Part shown: positions 33,480-45,010 of the stretch, in pieces
Layout of the letters: each line of letters opens with the position of its first letter
Position numbering within the stretch: the stretch's first letter is position 1
Source of the DNA: Protaetiibacter mangrovi
GTDB taxonomy: Bacteria > Actinomycetota > Actinomycetes > Actinomycetales > Microbacteriaceae
Direction: 5' to 3'
Assembly: GCF_024752305.1 (NCBI RefSeq)
Contig: NZ_JANTHX010000003.1
Location: forward strand, 1 to 64,000
DNA length: 64,000 nt
Notes under the pieces: generated by a model
Told to the model about the DNA's origin: nothing
Database searches by the model: none
What the model saw: the letters and a program-made list of their open reading frames with translations, nothing else
Position numbers and translations under genes: made by a program

Positions 33480-34658
33480 TCACTCGCTCTTCTTGCCCGT
33501 GTCGGCGATGGATCCGACGATGAGCGCCGTCTGCAGGATGAGCGCCTCGCGGGCCCCGGTGGCGTCCCAGCCGATGATCTCGCTGATGCGCTTGAGCCGG
33601 TAGCGCACGGTGTTGGCGTGCACGAACAGCTCCCGGGCGGTCGCCTCGAGCGATCGGCCGTTGTCGAGGTAGGCCCAGAGGGTCTGCAGCAGCTCGTTCG
33701 AGTGCGCCTTGAGGGGCTGGTAGATGCGACCCATGAGCGTCGCGCGCGCGAGCGGGTCGCCGGCGAGCGCGCGCTCCGGAAGCAGGTCGTCGGCGAGCAC
33801 CGGCCGCGGTGCGTTCCGCCAGGACTTCGCGACCGCGAATCCGGCGAGGGCGGCGCGGGCGCTGCGGGCCGCGTCGACGAGCGACGGGACCTCGTGCCCC
33901 AGCACCAGATGCCCGGTGCCGAAACCGGGCTCCAGCTGCCGGGCGATCTCGAGGAACGGCAGGGGCTCCCGCACCTCACCCTCCTCGGGCGGGTCGACGC
34001 GTCCGATGACGAGCACGAGGCGACTGCCCTGCACGCCGATGAGCACATCGGCGTCGAGGTGCCGTGCCGTGCGCCGCAGCTGGTCGACGTCGAGCATCCG
34101 CGGCGCCGTGCCGACCAGCACCGACACCGCGCCGTGGCCGTTCCAGCCGAGGGCCGCGACACGGCTCGGGAGCTCGCTGTCGTACTCGCCGGTGAGGATC
34201 GAGTCGACCACCAGTGCCTCGAGCCGTGCATCCCAGAGACCGCGTGCCTCGGCGGCGCGGGCGTAGACGTCGGCGGCCGCGAAGGCGATCTCACGGGAGT
34301 ACAGCAGGATCGCCTCACGCAGGTCGTCGCCCGCGTTCTTCACCCGTTCCTCGACGACCTCGACCGTCACACGGATGAGCTGCAGCGTCTGCTGCAGGCT
34401 CACCGATCGCAGCAGCTCGCGCGGGGCGGCCCCGAAGACGTCGGCCGCGATCCAGGGGGTCGAGCTCGGGTCGTCGTACCAGGAGATGAACGAGGTGATG
34501 CCCGCCTGGGCGACGAGGCCGACGGCGCTGCGTCGCCCGGGCGGCATCTCGCGATACCACGGGAGCGTGTCGTCGAGGCGCTTGAGGGTCGACGTCGCGA
34601 GCTCTCCGGACAAAGTCCGTAGCCAGGCGAGCGTCTGCTCCTTGGTCCTCTCGGGCAC
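33480..34658 (-). CDS. fasR: PucR-type transcriptional regulator of fatty acid synthesis
   Basis: This 392-residue regulator has a long N-terminal helical region, a central GGDEF-like PucR module (LGWNGHGAVSVLVGTAPRMLD onwards) and a C-terminal helix-turn-helix of the PucR/CdaR type (FVHANTVRYRLKRISEIIGWD, near residues 345-370). The location directly upstream of fabD matches FasR of Streptomyces, an activator of the fab genes. The assignment rests on domain type and position. It lies between aceE (13 bases) and fabD, so it may be expressed with the latter. Confidence 0.88.
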   Translation of the reverse strand: MPERTKEQTLAWLRTLSGELATSTLKRLDDTLPWYREMPPGRRSAVGLVAQAGITSFISWYDDPSSTPWIAADVFGAAPRELLRSVSLQQTLQLIRVTVEVVEERVKNAGDDLREAILLYSREIAFAAADVYARAAEARGLWDARLEALVVDSILTGEYDSELPSRVAALGWNGHGAVSVLVGTAPRMLDVDQLRRTARHLDADVLIGVQGSRLVLVIGRVDPPEEGEVREPLPFLEIARQLEPGFGTGHLVLGHEVPSLVDAARSARAALAGFAVAKSWRNAPRPVLADDLLPERALAGDPLARATLMGRIYQPLKAHSNELLQTLWAYLDNGRSLEATARELFVHANTVRYRLKRISEIIGWDATGAREALILQTALIVGSIADTGKKSE

Positions 34659-34671
34659 GGGCGGTGTCGGC

Positions 34672-37391
<2,720 letters not shown>

Positions 37392-37395
<4 letters not shown>

Positions 37396-37427
37396 CCTTG
37401 ACCTCTTCCTGATCGTGTCATGGCCAT
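37392..37427 (-). CDS. Possible 11-residue leader peptide overlapping aceE start
   Basis: On the minus strand ATG 37427 opens a frame [11 protein letters not shown] whose TGA overlaps the aceE GTG (GTGA). A TAGACT -10 box (37433-37438) is five bases from this ATG, so the transcript may begin at or near it. It could couple aceE translation. It is too short for coding statistics. Confidence 0.3.
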
Positions 37428-37432
37428 CGTCG

Positions 37433-37438
37433 AGTCTA
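37433..37438 (-). promoter_or_regulatory. -10 box of aceE
   Basis: TAGACT on the minus strand predicts a transcript start near 37426 and a leader of about 30 bases carrying the AAGAGG ribosome binding site. Confidence 0.5.
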
Positions 37439-37502
37439 GGCCCGTGCGCGTGCACGATTCCCACATGGGGCACGGCCGCCGGTGCATCCGCGGCCCGCGG
37501 CG

Positions 37503-37508
37503 TATGAT
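37503..37508 (+). promoter_or_regulatory. -10 box of peroxiredoxin gene
   Basis: TATGAT lies eight bases before the GTG at 37517, consistent with a leaderless start. Confidence 0.5.
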
Positions 37509-37516
37509 CGTCGCTC

Positions 37517-37990
37517 GTGGCTCTGGAGAACGACACGCAGGCACCCGACTTCGACCTGCCGAACCAGTACGGCGAGCACATCCGTCTGAGCGACTTCCAC
37601 GGTCGCAAGCCGGTGGCGCTCGTCTTCTTCCCGCTCGCGTTCTCGAGCACGTGCACGGGCGAGCTGTGCGCGCTGCGCGACAACCTCGCCCTCTTCCGGC
37701 AGCACGGGGTCGAGCTCATGGGCATCTCGGTCGACTCGAAGGCGACTCTGCGCGCGTGGGCCGAGCAGGAGGGCTACGACTTCACGCTGCTGGCCGACTT
37801 CTGGCCGCACGGAGCCGTCGCCAAGGAGTACGGGGTCTTCCTCGAGGAGAAGGGGTTCGCCAACCGCGCCACCTTCGTCATCGACGCGAAGGGCATCATC
37901 CGCGCCTCCTTCATCACCGCGCCGGGGCAGGCGCGCTCCCTCGAGGAGTACCGCGCGGCCCTCGACGAGGTGCTCCCCGTCTCGGTCTGA
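37517..37990 (+). CDS. Peroxiredoxin, AhpE-like
   Basis: This 157-residue thiol peroxidase reduces peroxides in the cytoplasm. The peroxidatic Cys46 lies in [15 protein letters not shown], where the conserved Thr/Ser three residues before it is present. A second cysteine, Cys51, is in the same helix. The rest follows the AhpC/TSA fold, with [14 protein letters not shown] and ATFVIDAKG. It resembles mycobacterial AhpE in length and active-site sequence. The start is a GTG at 37517. It stands between the divergent aceE and the convergent DUF1345 gene. Confidence 0.92.
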   Translation: MALENDTQAPDFDLPNQYGEHIRLSDFHGRKPVALVFFPLAFSSTCTGELCALRDNLALFRQHGVELMGISVDSKATLRAWAEQEGYDFTLLADFWPHGAVAKEYGVFLEEKGFANRATFVIDAKGIIRASFITAPGQARSLEEYRAALDEVLPVSV

Positions 37991-37996
37991 GGTCGA

Positions 37997-38692
37997 TCAG
38001 CCGATCGCGCTGACGGCGCGCGCGATCACGAGCGCGAGGATCACGAACGCCGAGAACGACTCCAGCAGCATGAGCGCCTTCGCCGTGCGGGTGAGCGGCA
38101 TCGCATCGGTCGCGCTGAAGGCCATCGAGTTGCTGGCCGAGAAGTAGAGGTAGTCGAAGAACTCGGGCGTCCAGTCGGCGGTCTTCGAGGAGCCGGCCGC
38201 GACCTCGGCGACCGTGTCGTGGTCCTCGTCCTGCGGGAAGCGGAACGATGCGTGCGGCAGCTTCTCTCGCGCGTCCCGGCGCCGCACCACGGGACCCCCG
38301 CGGTCGATCTCCCAGAACATGACCGCATAGGCGATGACGTTCGTCACCCAGACCTGGAGGGCCATCAGCAGGATGCCGCCCGCATCCGAGTCGCCGGAGG
38401 ACAACAGGTCGATGATGAGCGCCACGAGGGCGAACTGGTTGGCGACGAGCAGGAGGACGGCCAGGACGATCGAGGCGACGCGTGACCAGCGCGACTCCTT
38501 CGACAAGCGGTGCGGGTTGAGGAACACGAGTGTCGTGAGCACCGCGAGGCACGCCACCACGACCACCCAGCGCAACCAGGGCACGAACATCGAGGGCTGC
38601 AGCAGGTAGAGCGCGAGCGCGCCGAGAACGGCGGTCGCGACCGGCCACCTGTGCTCGGGCGTGGTGCGGAAATCGTGGGGCTTGCGCGTCAC
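37997..38692 (-). CDS. DUF1345-type membrane protein
   Basis: This 231-residue protein has five to six membrane helices. The segment FFDYLYFSASNSMAFSATDAMPLTRTAKALMLLESFSAFVILALV resembles both the C-terminal half of DUF1345 proteins and the pore-plus-helix layout of two-helix ion channels, but no TVGYG selectivity filter is present. A hydrophilic insert with RRRDAREKL occupies the middle. The leaderless GTG (TAGGCT at 38699-38704) supports the start. It converges with the peroxiredoxin gene with six bases between stops. Confidence 0.72.
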   Translation of the reverse strand: MTRKPHDFRTTPEHRWPVATAVLGALALYLLQPSMFVPWLRWVVVVACLAVLTTLVFLNPHRLSKESRWSRVASIVLAVLLLVANQFALVALIIDLLSSGDSDAGGILLMALQVWVTNVIAYAVMFWEIDRGGPVVRRRDAREKLPHASFRFPQDEDHDTVAEVAAGSSKTADWTPEFFDYLYFSASNSMAFSATDAMPLTRTAKALMLLESFSAFVILALVIARAVSAIG

Positions 38693-38730
38693 GCTCGGAG
38701 CCTAGCCCGGCCCGATACCATCGGAGTTCC

Positions 38731-38803
<73 letters not shown>

Positions 38804-38804
38804 C

Positions 38805-39719
38805 GTGGCGGGACGGGGGCGTGCGGTGGTGGCCGTCGTCGTGGCCGCGCTGCTCTGGGGCACGACGGGCACCGCGGCGAGCTTCCTGCCGCCGTCGGTC
38901 GGCCCGCTCGCGACCGGTGCGGCGACCATGGGGATCGGCGGCCTGCTGCTGTTCGCGACCGCTCCTCGTGCCTCCCTCGCCGTGCGCTCGCTGCCCGGGG
39001 CGCGTCGCTGGGTGCTCATCGGCGCGATCGGCGTCGGCGTCTACCCGCTGGCGTTCTACTCCGGGATGCAGCTCGCCGGCGTCGCGATCGGCAACGTCGT
39101 GGCGCTCGGCACCGGCCCGATCGTCGCCGCGGTGCTCGAGCGGATGGTCGACCGCCACCCGCTGTCGCCGCGGTGGGGGATCGCGACGGTCGCAGCGATC
39201 GGGGGGATGAGCGCGCTCGTGCTGGGACGCCCGGCGGGCGAGGGCGGGGATGCCGTGCTGCCGGGGGTCCTCCTCGCCGTGCTCGCGGGCGTCGCGTACG
39301 GCGTGTACACCTACGCCTCCGGCCGCGTGATCGCCGCGGGTGCGGAGTCCCGCGGCGCCGTGGGCGCCATCTTCGGCGGCGGTGCGGTGCTGCTGCTCCC
39401 CGTGCTGCTGGTCACCGGGGCGCCGCTCCTGTCGACCCCTCAGTCGATCGGGATCGCCGTCTACCTGGCGCTCGGGCCGATGTTCCTCGCCTACCTGCTG
39501 ATCGGCGCCGCGCTCCGGGCGCTCCGCTCGTCGACCGTCACCACGGTGGCGCTGCTCGAACCGGTGGTCGCCGCGGTGCTCGCCGTCACCGTGGTCGGGG
39601 AGCGGCTCGAGCCGCTCGCCTGGCTGGGCGTGCTCGCCATCCTGGGGGGCATCGTCGTGCTCGTCACGGCTCGTCCTCCCGTCCGCGGGACACGAGCGCC
39701 CCTAGACTTCGAGCCATGA
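38805..39719 (+). CDS. EamA/DMT-family transporter
   Basis: This 304-residue membrane protein has ten hydrophobic helices in two EamA repeats. The first repeat opens VAALLWGTTGTAASFLPP, and the second carries LLEPVVAAVLAVTVVGERLEPLAWLGVLAILGGI, the typical EamA ending. Such proteins export amino acids or other small metabolites; the substrate is unknown. The GTG at 38805 starts one base after tRNA-Val. A GTG at 38826 is an alternative that would leave room for tRNA 3' processing. The stop overlaps the ATG of the next gene. Confidence 0.88.
   Translation: MAGRGRAVVAVVVAALLWGTTGTAASFLPPSVGPLATGAATMGIGGLLLFATAPRASLAVRSLPGARRWVLIGAIGVGVYPLAFYSGMQLAGVAIGNVVALGTGPIVAAVLERMVDRHPLSPRWGIATVAAIGGMSALVLGRPAGEGGDAVLPGVLLAVLAGVAYGVYTYASGRVIAAGAESRGAVGAIFGGGAVLLLPVLLVTGAPLLSTPQSIGIAVYLALGPMFLAYLLIGAALRALRSSTVTTVALLEPVVAAVLAVTVVGERLEPLAWLGVLAILGGIVVLVTARPPVRGTRAPLDFEP
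39703..39708 (+). promoter_or_regulatory. Internal -10 box of NCS1-like permease gene
   Basis: TAGACT, inside the end of the EamA gene, is seven bases before the ATG at 39716. The permease can thus be expressed on its own leaderless mRNA. Confidence 0.55.
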
Positions 39720-42604
39720 CCGAGGTGCCGGGCATGGATCCGCCGGGAGGAGACTCCGACGACGCGGAGCGCAGCGGAGGCGCGTATCCGCCCCCGTACC
39801 CTGCATCCGACGTCACGAGCGACGACGAGCTGGCGGCCGCCCTCGCGGCGCAGACCGCGATGTACACCGGACCGATCACGCTCCCGCTCGTCAACGCCGA
39901 GCCGGCGTTCCGCCCGGACCCCGAGCAGATGCAGCACGACGTGCCGCCGCCGGAGCGCGCGGAGAGCGCGCCGGAGGAGTCGCCCACCCCGATGGAGCTC
40001 CACGAGCCGGCGCTTCCCCCCGTTCCCGTCCCGCCCCCGCCGCCGGCACCCGAGTACATCGCCTCGGACGAGGTGGCATCCGACCCCGAGACCGGAATCG
40101 ACGGCATCCTGCTGCCGCCGCCGATCGACCCGAGCGCCCGCGCCGAGGCCGAGTACCCGGCCGATGCCGCGGCCGCTCTCCCCGACGAGGAGCTGAGCCG
40201 TACCGTCGAGCACGAGGCCGCGGCCGGCTCGACGCTGGACGCGATCCTGCTGCTCGAGAACGAGCTCCGCCGGCGCCAGGGGCTGGATCCCGTGCTCGAC
40301 GCGGATGAGCCCCCCGCCTCCGTCGGTGCGGCATTCGGGGCGGCCGCGTGGGCCGGAGCGGCGGCGCCCGCCCCGGGCGAGGCGCTCGTCGACGCGCCCG
40401 TCGCGTCCGAGCCGGTCGACGCCGCGGAGGCGCCGGTGTGGCAGCTCGACGAGGTCGAGGCGCCGCATGAGGAGCCGCTGCCGGGCGCATCGGCGCTCGC
40501 GGCCGCCCTCGCGGCGTACGAGGCCACAGAAGCCGCGGGGACGACCGAATCGGCCGAGGCGGCGACCACGCCGGGCTGGACTCCCGCTCCGGACCCGGAG
40601 CGCGAGGGCGAGGCGCCCTCGATCTTCGCTCCGCCCGCACCGGTCGCCGCCCCCGAGCCGGAGGAGCTCCCGCCGCTCGACGACGACGCCGCGGACGACC
40701 AAGCCTGGCTGACGGCGCCGCCGCCCGCCTTCACGCCGCCTCCGCTCGTGGAGCCGCCGGCGGCCGAGCCGGTCGGCGATCTGGACCCGAGCGCGCTCAC
40801 GCCGACCCCGGTCACCGAGCTGCCGCCGCCCGAGACCCCGGAGGCGGTCGACGTCACGCTGCTGCCGCCGCCGTCCGGTGTGCTGCCGCCACCGGCCACG
40901 TTCCAGGACGCCCCGCCCCCGGTCGTGGCCGCGGTGCCGCTCCCGCCGCCCGAGGCGTCCGCGTTCGCAGCGGACGCCCCCGTCGCCGATCCGGAGGTCG
41001 AGGGGATCGACGACCTGGATCGCGCGGGCGCACCCGTGCCGGTGGATCAGGCGGGGGTCGCCTCGGTGGCTCCGGTGCCGGTGTCGACCGCCACCGTCGT
41101 GGCGGTCGGTGGGCCGCCCGCGGCCGACCAGCCCTCCGACCCTCCGGCCTTCGCCGTCGAGACGGTCGCGGCGGAGCCGACGCCCGTGGAGCGTCGGGCC
41201 GGCTACGCGGCGCGGCTGTTCTGGTTGTGGTTCGCCGCCAACTCGTCGGTGGTCATGGTCGCGGTGGGTGCCGCGCTCTTCACCGGCGGGATGAGCCTGC
41301 GGCAGGTGCTCGTGGCGATCGTCGCGGGCGTCGGACTGTCGGCCCTTCCGCTCGGGCTGGGGTCGCTCGCCGGGAAGTGGAGCGGTCAGCCCACGATGGT
41401 CGTGTCGCGCGCGACCTTCGGGTTGCTCGGCAACCTGGTGCCCGCCGTCCTGGCCGTGATCGGACGTGCGCTGTGGGGCGCGGTGCTGCTGTGGCTGCTC
41501 GCCGTGACGAGCGCGGCGCTGCTCGCACCGGACGCCGCCGACCCCGCGATCCCGGCGTTCATCGCCCTCGGCGTCGGGGCCGTGCTCGCCGCCCTCGTGG
41601 CCGTGATGGGATACGGGTTGCTGCACCGGGTGCAGCGCCTGCTCGGGATCCTCTCCACTCTGCTCGTGGTCGTCACGATCGGGCTGACGGCCTCGCACGT
41701 CGACATCCCCACGGCCCTGCGATCCGACGACGGATCGTGGCTCCTCGTGGCGGGCGGGGTCACGACGGTCTTCAGCATCGTCGGACTCGCCTGGGCGCAG
41801 TCCAGCTCCGACCTCGCGCGCTATCAGAGCCCGTCGGGTTCCGGGGCGGCGAACATGCTCTGGGGCAGCTTCGGGGTGATCGTCCCGACCCTCGCCATCC
41901 TGTCGTGGGGCGCCGTGCTCGCGGCATCGGATCCCGCCCTCGCGGGTGAGCTGGCCCGGGCTCCGCTCGCGACCCTGCTGGGCCTCGTCCCGGAGGGCCT
42001 GGCGCTGCCCCTGCTCGGAGCGGCGTCCTTCGGACTGGTCGCCGGCGCGATCGTGACGATGTACTCCGGCGGTCTGGCGATCGTGGCCACCGGGATCCGC
42101 CTCCCGCGCCCCGTCGCGACGCTCCTGGCCGCGGTGCTGGTCGCCGCCCTCGCGGCGGGACTGCTGCTCGTGGGCGCCGACACGCGCGACATCGTGCGCG
42201 ATGTGATGACGACGCTCGCGGTGCCGGTGGCCGCATGGACCGGCATCTTCGGGAGCGAGATGATGATCCGTCTGCGCCGATTCCATGCGCCCTCGCTGCT
42301 CGCGCGGGGAGGCGTGTACCCGGCCGTGCGCACGGTCAACCTGGTGGGCCTCCTCGTGATCTCGGCGATCGGCCTCGGGTTCGTCTCCGCCGAGCTGCCG
42401 GGGCTCGAGTGGGAGGGATACCTCTTCCCGGTCGTGGGCATCGGCCCCGACGACCTCCTCGGCCAGATCGACGCGGGCGTGCTGCTGGCCCTCGCACTCG
42501 GCCTCCTCCTCCCGCTCGTCGCGGGGATCCCCGCGATCCGCCGACAGGAGCGGGATATCGCGCAGCCGGGCGACGGGAACGCGTCCGCTCCGCTCGTAGA
42601 CTGA
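39716..42604 (+). CDS. NCS1-like (cytosine permease type) transporter with long disordered N-terminus
   Basis: This 962-residue protein has two unequal parts. Residues 1 to ~490 are acidic, Pro/Ala-rich and lack hydrophobic helices; runs such as PPVPVPPPPPAP and ILLPPPI recur, with one helical patch (LDAILLLENELRRRQG). Residues ~495-945 hold about 12 membrane helices (first LFWLWFAANSSVVMVAVGAAL) and resemble purine/cytosine permeases, with SRATFGLLGNLVPA and a polar loop DLARYQSPSG. The substrate is inferred as a nucleobase or related compound. The start overlaps the EamA stop. Confidence 0.84.
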   Translation: MTEVPGMDPPGGDSDDAERSGGAYPPPYPASDVTSDDELAAALAAQTAMYTGPITLPLVNAEPAFRPDPEQMQHDVPPPERAESAPEESPTPMELHEPALPPVPVPPPPPAPEYIASDEVASDPETGIDGILLPPPIDPSARAEAEYPADAAAALPDEELSRTVEHEAAAGSTLDAILLLENELRRRQGLDPVLDADEPPASVGAAFGAAAWAGAAAPAPGEALVDAPVASEPVDAAEAPVWQLDEVEAPHEEPLPGASALAAALAAYEATEAAGTTESAEAATTPGWTPAPDPEREGEAPSIFAPPAPVAAPEPEELPPLDDDAADDQAWLTAPPPAFTPPPLVEPPAAEPVGDLDPSALTPTPVTELPPPETPEAVDVTLLPPPSGVLPPPATFQDAPPPVVAAVPLPPPEASAFAADAPVADPEVEGIDDLDRAGAPVPVDQAGVASVAPVPVSTATVVAVGGPPAADQPSDPPAFAVETVAAEPTPVERRAGYAARLFWLWFAANSSVVMVAVGAALFTGGMSLRQVLVAIVAGVGLSALPLGLGSLAGKWSGQPTMVVSRATFGLLGNLVPAVLAVIGRALWGAVLLWLLAVTSAALLAPDAADPAIPAFIALGVGAVLAALVAVMGYGLLHRVQRLLGILSTLLVVVTIGLTASHVDIPTALRSDDGSWLLVAGGVTTVFSIVGLAWAQSSSDLARYQSPSGSGAANMLWGSFGVIVPTLAILSWGAVLAASDPALAGELARAPLATLLGLVPEGLALPLLGAASFGLVAGAIVTMYSGGLAIVATGIRLPRPVATLLAAVLVAALAAGLLLVGADTRDIVRDVMTTLAVPVAAWTGIFGSEMMIRLRRFHAPSLLARGGVYPAVRTVNLVGLLVISAIGLGFVSAELPGLEWEGYLFPVVGIGPDDLLGQIDAGVLLALALGLLLPLVAGIPAIRRQERDIAQPGDGNASAPLVD
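42597..42602 (+). promoter_or_regulatory. Internal -10 box of Nif3-like gene
   Basis: TAGACT overlaps the stop of the permease gene and is six bases before the GTG at 42609. Confidence 0.55.
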
Positions 42605-42608
42605 GGCG

Positions 42609-43427
42609 GTGGCTCCCGCTCTCGCACATGTGATCGAGGTCGCGCACGCCCTGTGGCCGCTCTCCGGAGCCGAGGAGTGGGATGCGCCCGGGCTCGTGGT
42701 GGGCGACCCGAGCGCCGACGTGGAGGCGATCCACCTGGCCGTCGACGCCGTCGCCGACACGGTCGACGAGGCGCTCGATCGACGCGCGCAGCTGCTGCTC
42801 ACGCATCACCCGCTGCTGCTGCGGGGCGTGACCTCCGTCGCCGAGGATCGCAGCAAGGGCGCGATCGTCGCCCGACTCATCCGCGGCGGGTGCGCGCTGC
42901 TGGCCGCGCACACCAACGCCGACGTCGTCGCCGACGGCACCTCCGCGGTGCTCGCCCGCCGCCTCGGACTGCACGACGTCGCGCCGCTGGTGCCGTCTTC
43001 GATCGACGCCGCACAGGGGCTCGGACGCGTCGGCGAGCTCGACGCGCCCATGACCCTCGGCGACCTCGCGCGAGGGCTCCAGGAGATCCTGCCCGCCACC
43101 GCGCAGGGCATCCGCGGCGCGGGCGACTACTTCGGCGAGGTGCGTCGCATCGCCGTCTGCGCCGGCGCGGGCGACTCGCTGCTCGCCAACCCCGCCGTCC
43201 GCGCGGCGGACGTCTACATCACGAGCGACCTGCGGCATCATCCGGCCTCCGAGGCCCGCGAGGACGCGCGGCTGTCGGGCGGACCCGCTCTGCTCGACAT
43301 CTCCCACTGGGCGGCCGAGTGGTTGTGGCTCGACGTCGCCGCCGCGGCCCTGCGGGAGGCTCTGCCGGATGTCACGGTGACGGTGAGCGAACTGCGCACC
43401 GACCCGTGGGATTTCGCACTCGTCTGA
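42609..43427 (+). CDS. Nif3-like dinuclear metal centre protein
   Basis: This 272-residue protein belongs to the Nif3/YqfO family of hexameric proteins with a two-metal site. LLLTHHPLLLRG supplies the paired histidines, LLAAHTNADV a further ligand, and ISHWAAEWLW the C-terminal ligand. GTP cyclohydrolase activity has been proposed for some members but the function is unsettled. It precedes the zinc-ribbon-family gene, a common actinobacterial pairing, by 26 bases. Confidence 0.92.
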   Translation: MAPALAHVIEVAHALWPLSGAEEWDAPGLVVGDPSADVEAIHLAVDAVADTVDEALDRRAQLLLTHHPLLLRGVTSVAEDRSKGAIVARLIRGGCALLAAHTNADVVADGTSAVLARRLGLHDVAPLVPSSIDAAQGLGRVGELDAPMTLGDLARGLQEILPATAQGIRGAGDYFGEVRRIAVCAGAGDSLLANPAVRAADVYITSDLRHHPASEAREDARLSGGPALLDISHWAAEWLWLDVAAAALREALPDVTVTVSELRTDPWDFALV

Positions 43428-43453
43428 CCGCACCACGACAGATCGGAAACAGC

Positions 43454-44194
43454 ATGGGCCTCAAGGCCGCCCCCGAAGACCAGGCGCTGCTGCTGGAGCT
43501 CCAGGAGTTCGACACCCGCCTCCAGCAGCTCGACCACCGCCTGCGCACACTGCCCGAGCTGGCGCGCCTCGCCGAGCTCGCCAGCGCCGGCGAGTCGTTG
43601 CGCCGTGCGGTCGCCGAGCAGAACGGCGCGCTCGAGGACGCCCAGGCAGAGCTCGGGCGGGTGGAGTCGGATGTGACGGTCGTCGAGGCCAGGATCGCCC
43701 GCGACCGCGGTCGCCTCGAGGCGACCTCGTCGGTCAAGGACGTGCAGGCGCTCGAGCAGGAGCTCGCCGCGCTCGGCCGCCGCCGCGACGAGCTCGAGGA
43801 GATCGAGCTCGTCGTGATGGAGAAGGTCGAGGAGCTCGAGACCGCGCTGTCGTCGATCCGGCTCCAGCTGGAGGCGCACGAGACCGAGGCGGCGGCGACG
43901 ACGACGGCGCGCGACGGTGCGGCCGCATCCATCGAGCAGGAGCGCGCGCACATCGCCGCCGACCGGGCGACCGTCTCGGCGAAGGTGCCGACCGACCTGC
44001 TCGAACTGTACGAGAAGCAGCGCGCCCGCTACGGCGTGGGCGCCTCGCACCTGCGCGCCGGGGTCTCGAGCGCCAGCGGGGTCGCCCTGAACGCGACGGA
44101 CCTCAACGTGGTGCGGGCGGCGGCACCGGACGACGTGCTGCTGTGCCCGGATTCGAGCGCGGTGCTCGTGCGGACGGCCGAGTCGGGCCTCTGA
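43454..44194 (+). CDS. Coiled-coil protein of the C4-type zinc-ribbon family, ribbon lost
   Basis: This 246-residue protein has a long antiparallel coiled coil (residues ~10-180, e.g. VQALEQELAALGRRRDELEEIE) and the C-terminal fold of the CT398-like family, which normally ends in two CxxC pairs. Here the first pair is replaced by SSASGVALNATDL and the second by LLCPDSSAVLVR, leaving one cysteine, so zinc cannot be held in the usual way. The family's function is unknown; it accompanies Nif3 and often an RNase H-like gene. The ATG is at 43454. Confidence 0.86.
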   Translation: MGLKAAPEDQALLLELQEFDTRLQQLDHRLRTLPELARLAELASAGESLRRAVAEQNGALEDAQAELGRVESDVTVVEARIARDRGRLEATSSVKDVQALEQELAALGRRRDELEEIELVVMEKVEELETALSSIRLQLEAHETEAAATTTARDGAAASIEQERAHIAADRATVSAKVPTDLLELYEKQRARYGVGASHLRAGVSSASGVALNATDLNVVRAAAPDDVLLCPDSSAVLVRTAESGL

Positions 44195-44218
44195 TCTCGC
44201 GCCCGCTATCCTGGGGAC

Positions 44219-44627
44219 GCGAACGGGCCGGCCAGACGGTCGCGTCGCGTGTCCTCCGCCCTCGTGACGGAGGGCGCGCGCCGAGGAACGTCCGGGCTCC
44301 GCAGAGCAGGGTGGTGGGTAACACCCACCCGGAGTGATCCGCGAGAAAGTGCAACAGAGAGCAGACCGCCGCACCGCGCACGTCGCGGGGCGGTAAGGGT
44401 GAAACGGTGGTGTAAGAGACCACCAGGGGCCCGAGTGATCGGGCTCGCTGGGTAAACCTCGCCCGGAGCAAGGTCAGACAGGTGCCGATGAGGTTGCTCG
44501 CCGAGGCACCGGGTAGACCGCTGGAGGGCTGCGGCGACGCAGTCCCGAGAGAGATGGCCGTCCGGTCGGATCGTGCCGCGAGGCACGGACGACCGACAGA
44601 ACCCGGCGTATCGGCCGACCCGTTCGT
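44219..44627 (+). ncRNA. rnpB: RNase P RNA (bacterial class A)
   Basis: This is the catalytic RNA of RNase P, which matures tRNA 5' ends. The conserved 5' core GAGGAACGTCCGGGCTCC and the 3' element GACAGAACCCGGCGTATCGG are present. The outer helix P1 forms between GAACGGG (44221-44227) and CCCGTTC (44619-44625). GTGCAACAGAGAGCAGACCG and GGTAAGGGTGAAACGGTGG belong to the specificity domain. Ends are set by P1 and are accurate to a few bases. Confidence 0.97.
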
Positions 44628-44633
44628 CTCACA

Positions 44634-44671
44634 GAGGAAGCGCCCCCGGGGTGACCCGGAGGCGCTTCCTC
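44634..44671. terminator. Hairpin between convergent rnpB and csp
   Basis: Eleven-base arms GAGGAAGCGCC and GGCGCTTCCTC, with an inner five-base stem, form a long hairpin. It lies after rnpB and, on the other strand, after csp, so it probably terminates both. Confidence 0.7.
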
Positions 44672-44689
44672 ATGGTGGAGAGTTCGTCG

Positions 44690-44893
44690 TCAGGCGAGCC
44701 GGATGTTGGCCGCCTGCGGACCCTTCTGTCCCTGGGCGACCTCGAACTCGACGCGCTGCCCCTCTTCGAGGGTGCGGTAACCCTTGGCCTCGATGGCGGA
44801 GTAGTGAGCGAAGACGTCCTGAGCGCCATCGTCGGGGGTGATGAAGCCGAATCCCTTTTCGGCGTTGAACCACTTCACGGTTCCAGTGGGCAT
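44690..44893 (-). CDS. Cold-shock domain protein
   Basis: This 67-residue CspA-family protein binds single-stranded nucleic acids and acts as an RNA chaperone. The RNA-binding motifs KGFGFI and VFAHYSAI are present, and the N-terminus [14 protein letters not shown] is canonical. This fixes the ATG at 44893 rather than an upstream in-frame ATG. AGGAAGAAAG lies upstream as ribosome binding site. Confidence 0.96.
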   Translation of the reverse strand: MPTGTVKWFNAEKGFGFITPDDGAQDVFAHYSAIEAKGYRTLEEGQRVEFEVAQGQKGPQAANIRLA

Positions 44894-45010
44894 GTGACTG
44901 CTTTCTTCCTGGTGCATGCGCCCACATACCGGGGCGTCTGCCCAACCTAGTGCACGGGATACGCGGCCTGGCAGGGGGATGCGGCAGATTTCACCGAACC
45001 GAAACCTGGC

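Noticed and set aside
44894-45010. Cold-shock RNA thermometer or promoter in the csp leader
   Set aside because: No long stable fold or conserved cold box could be supported by eye.
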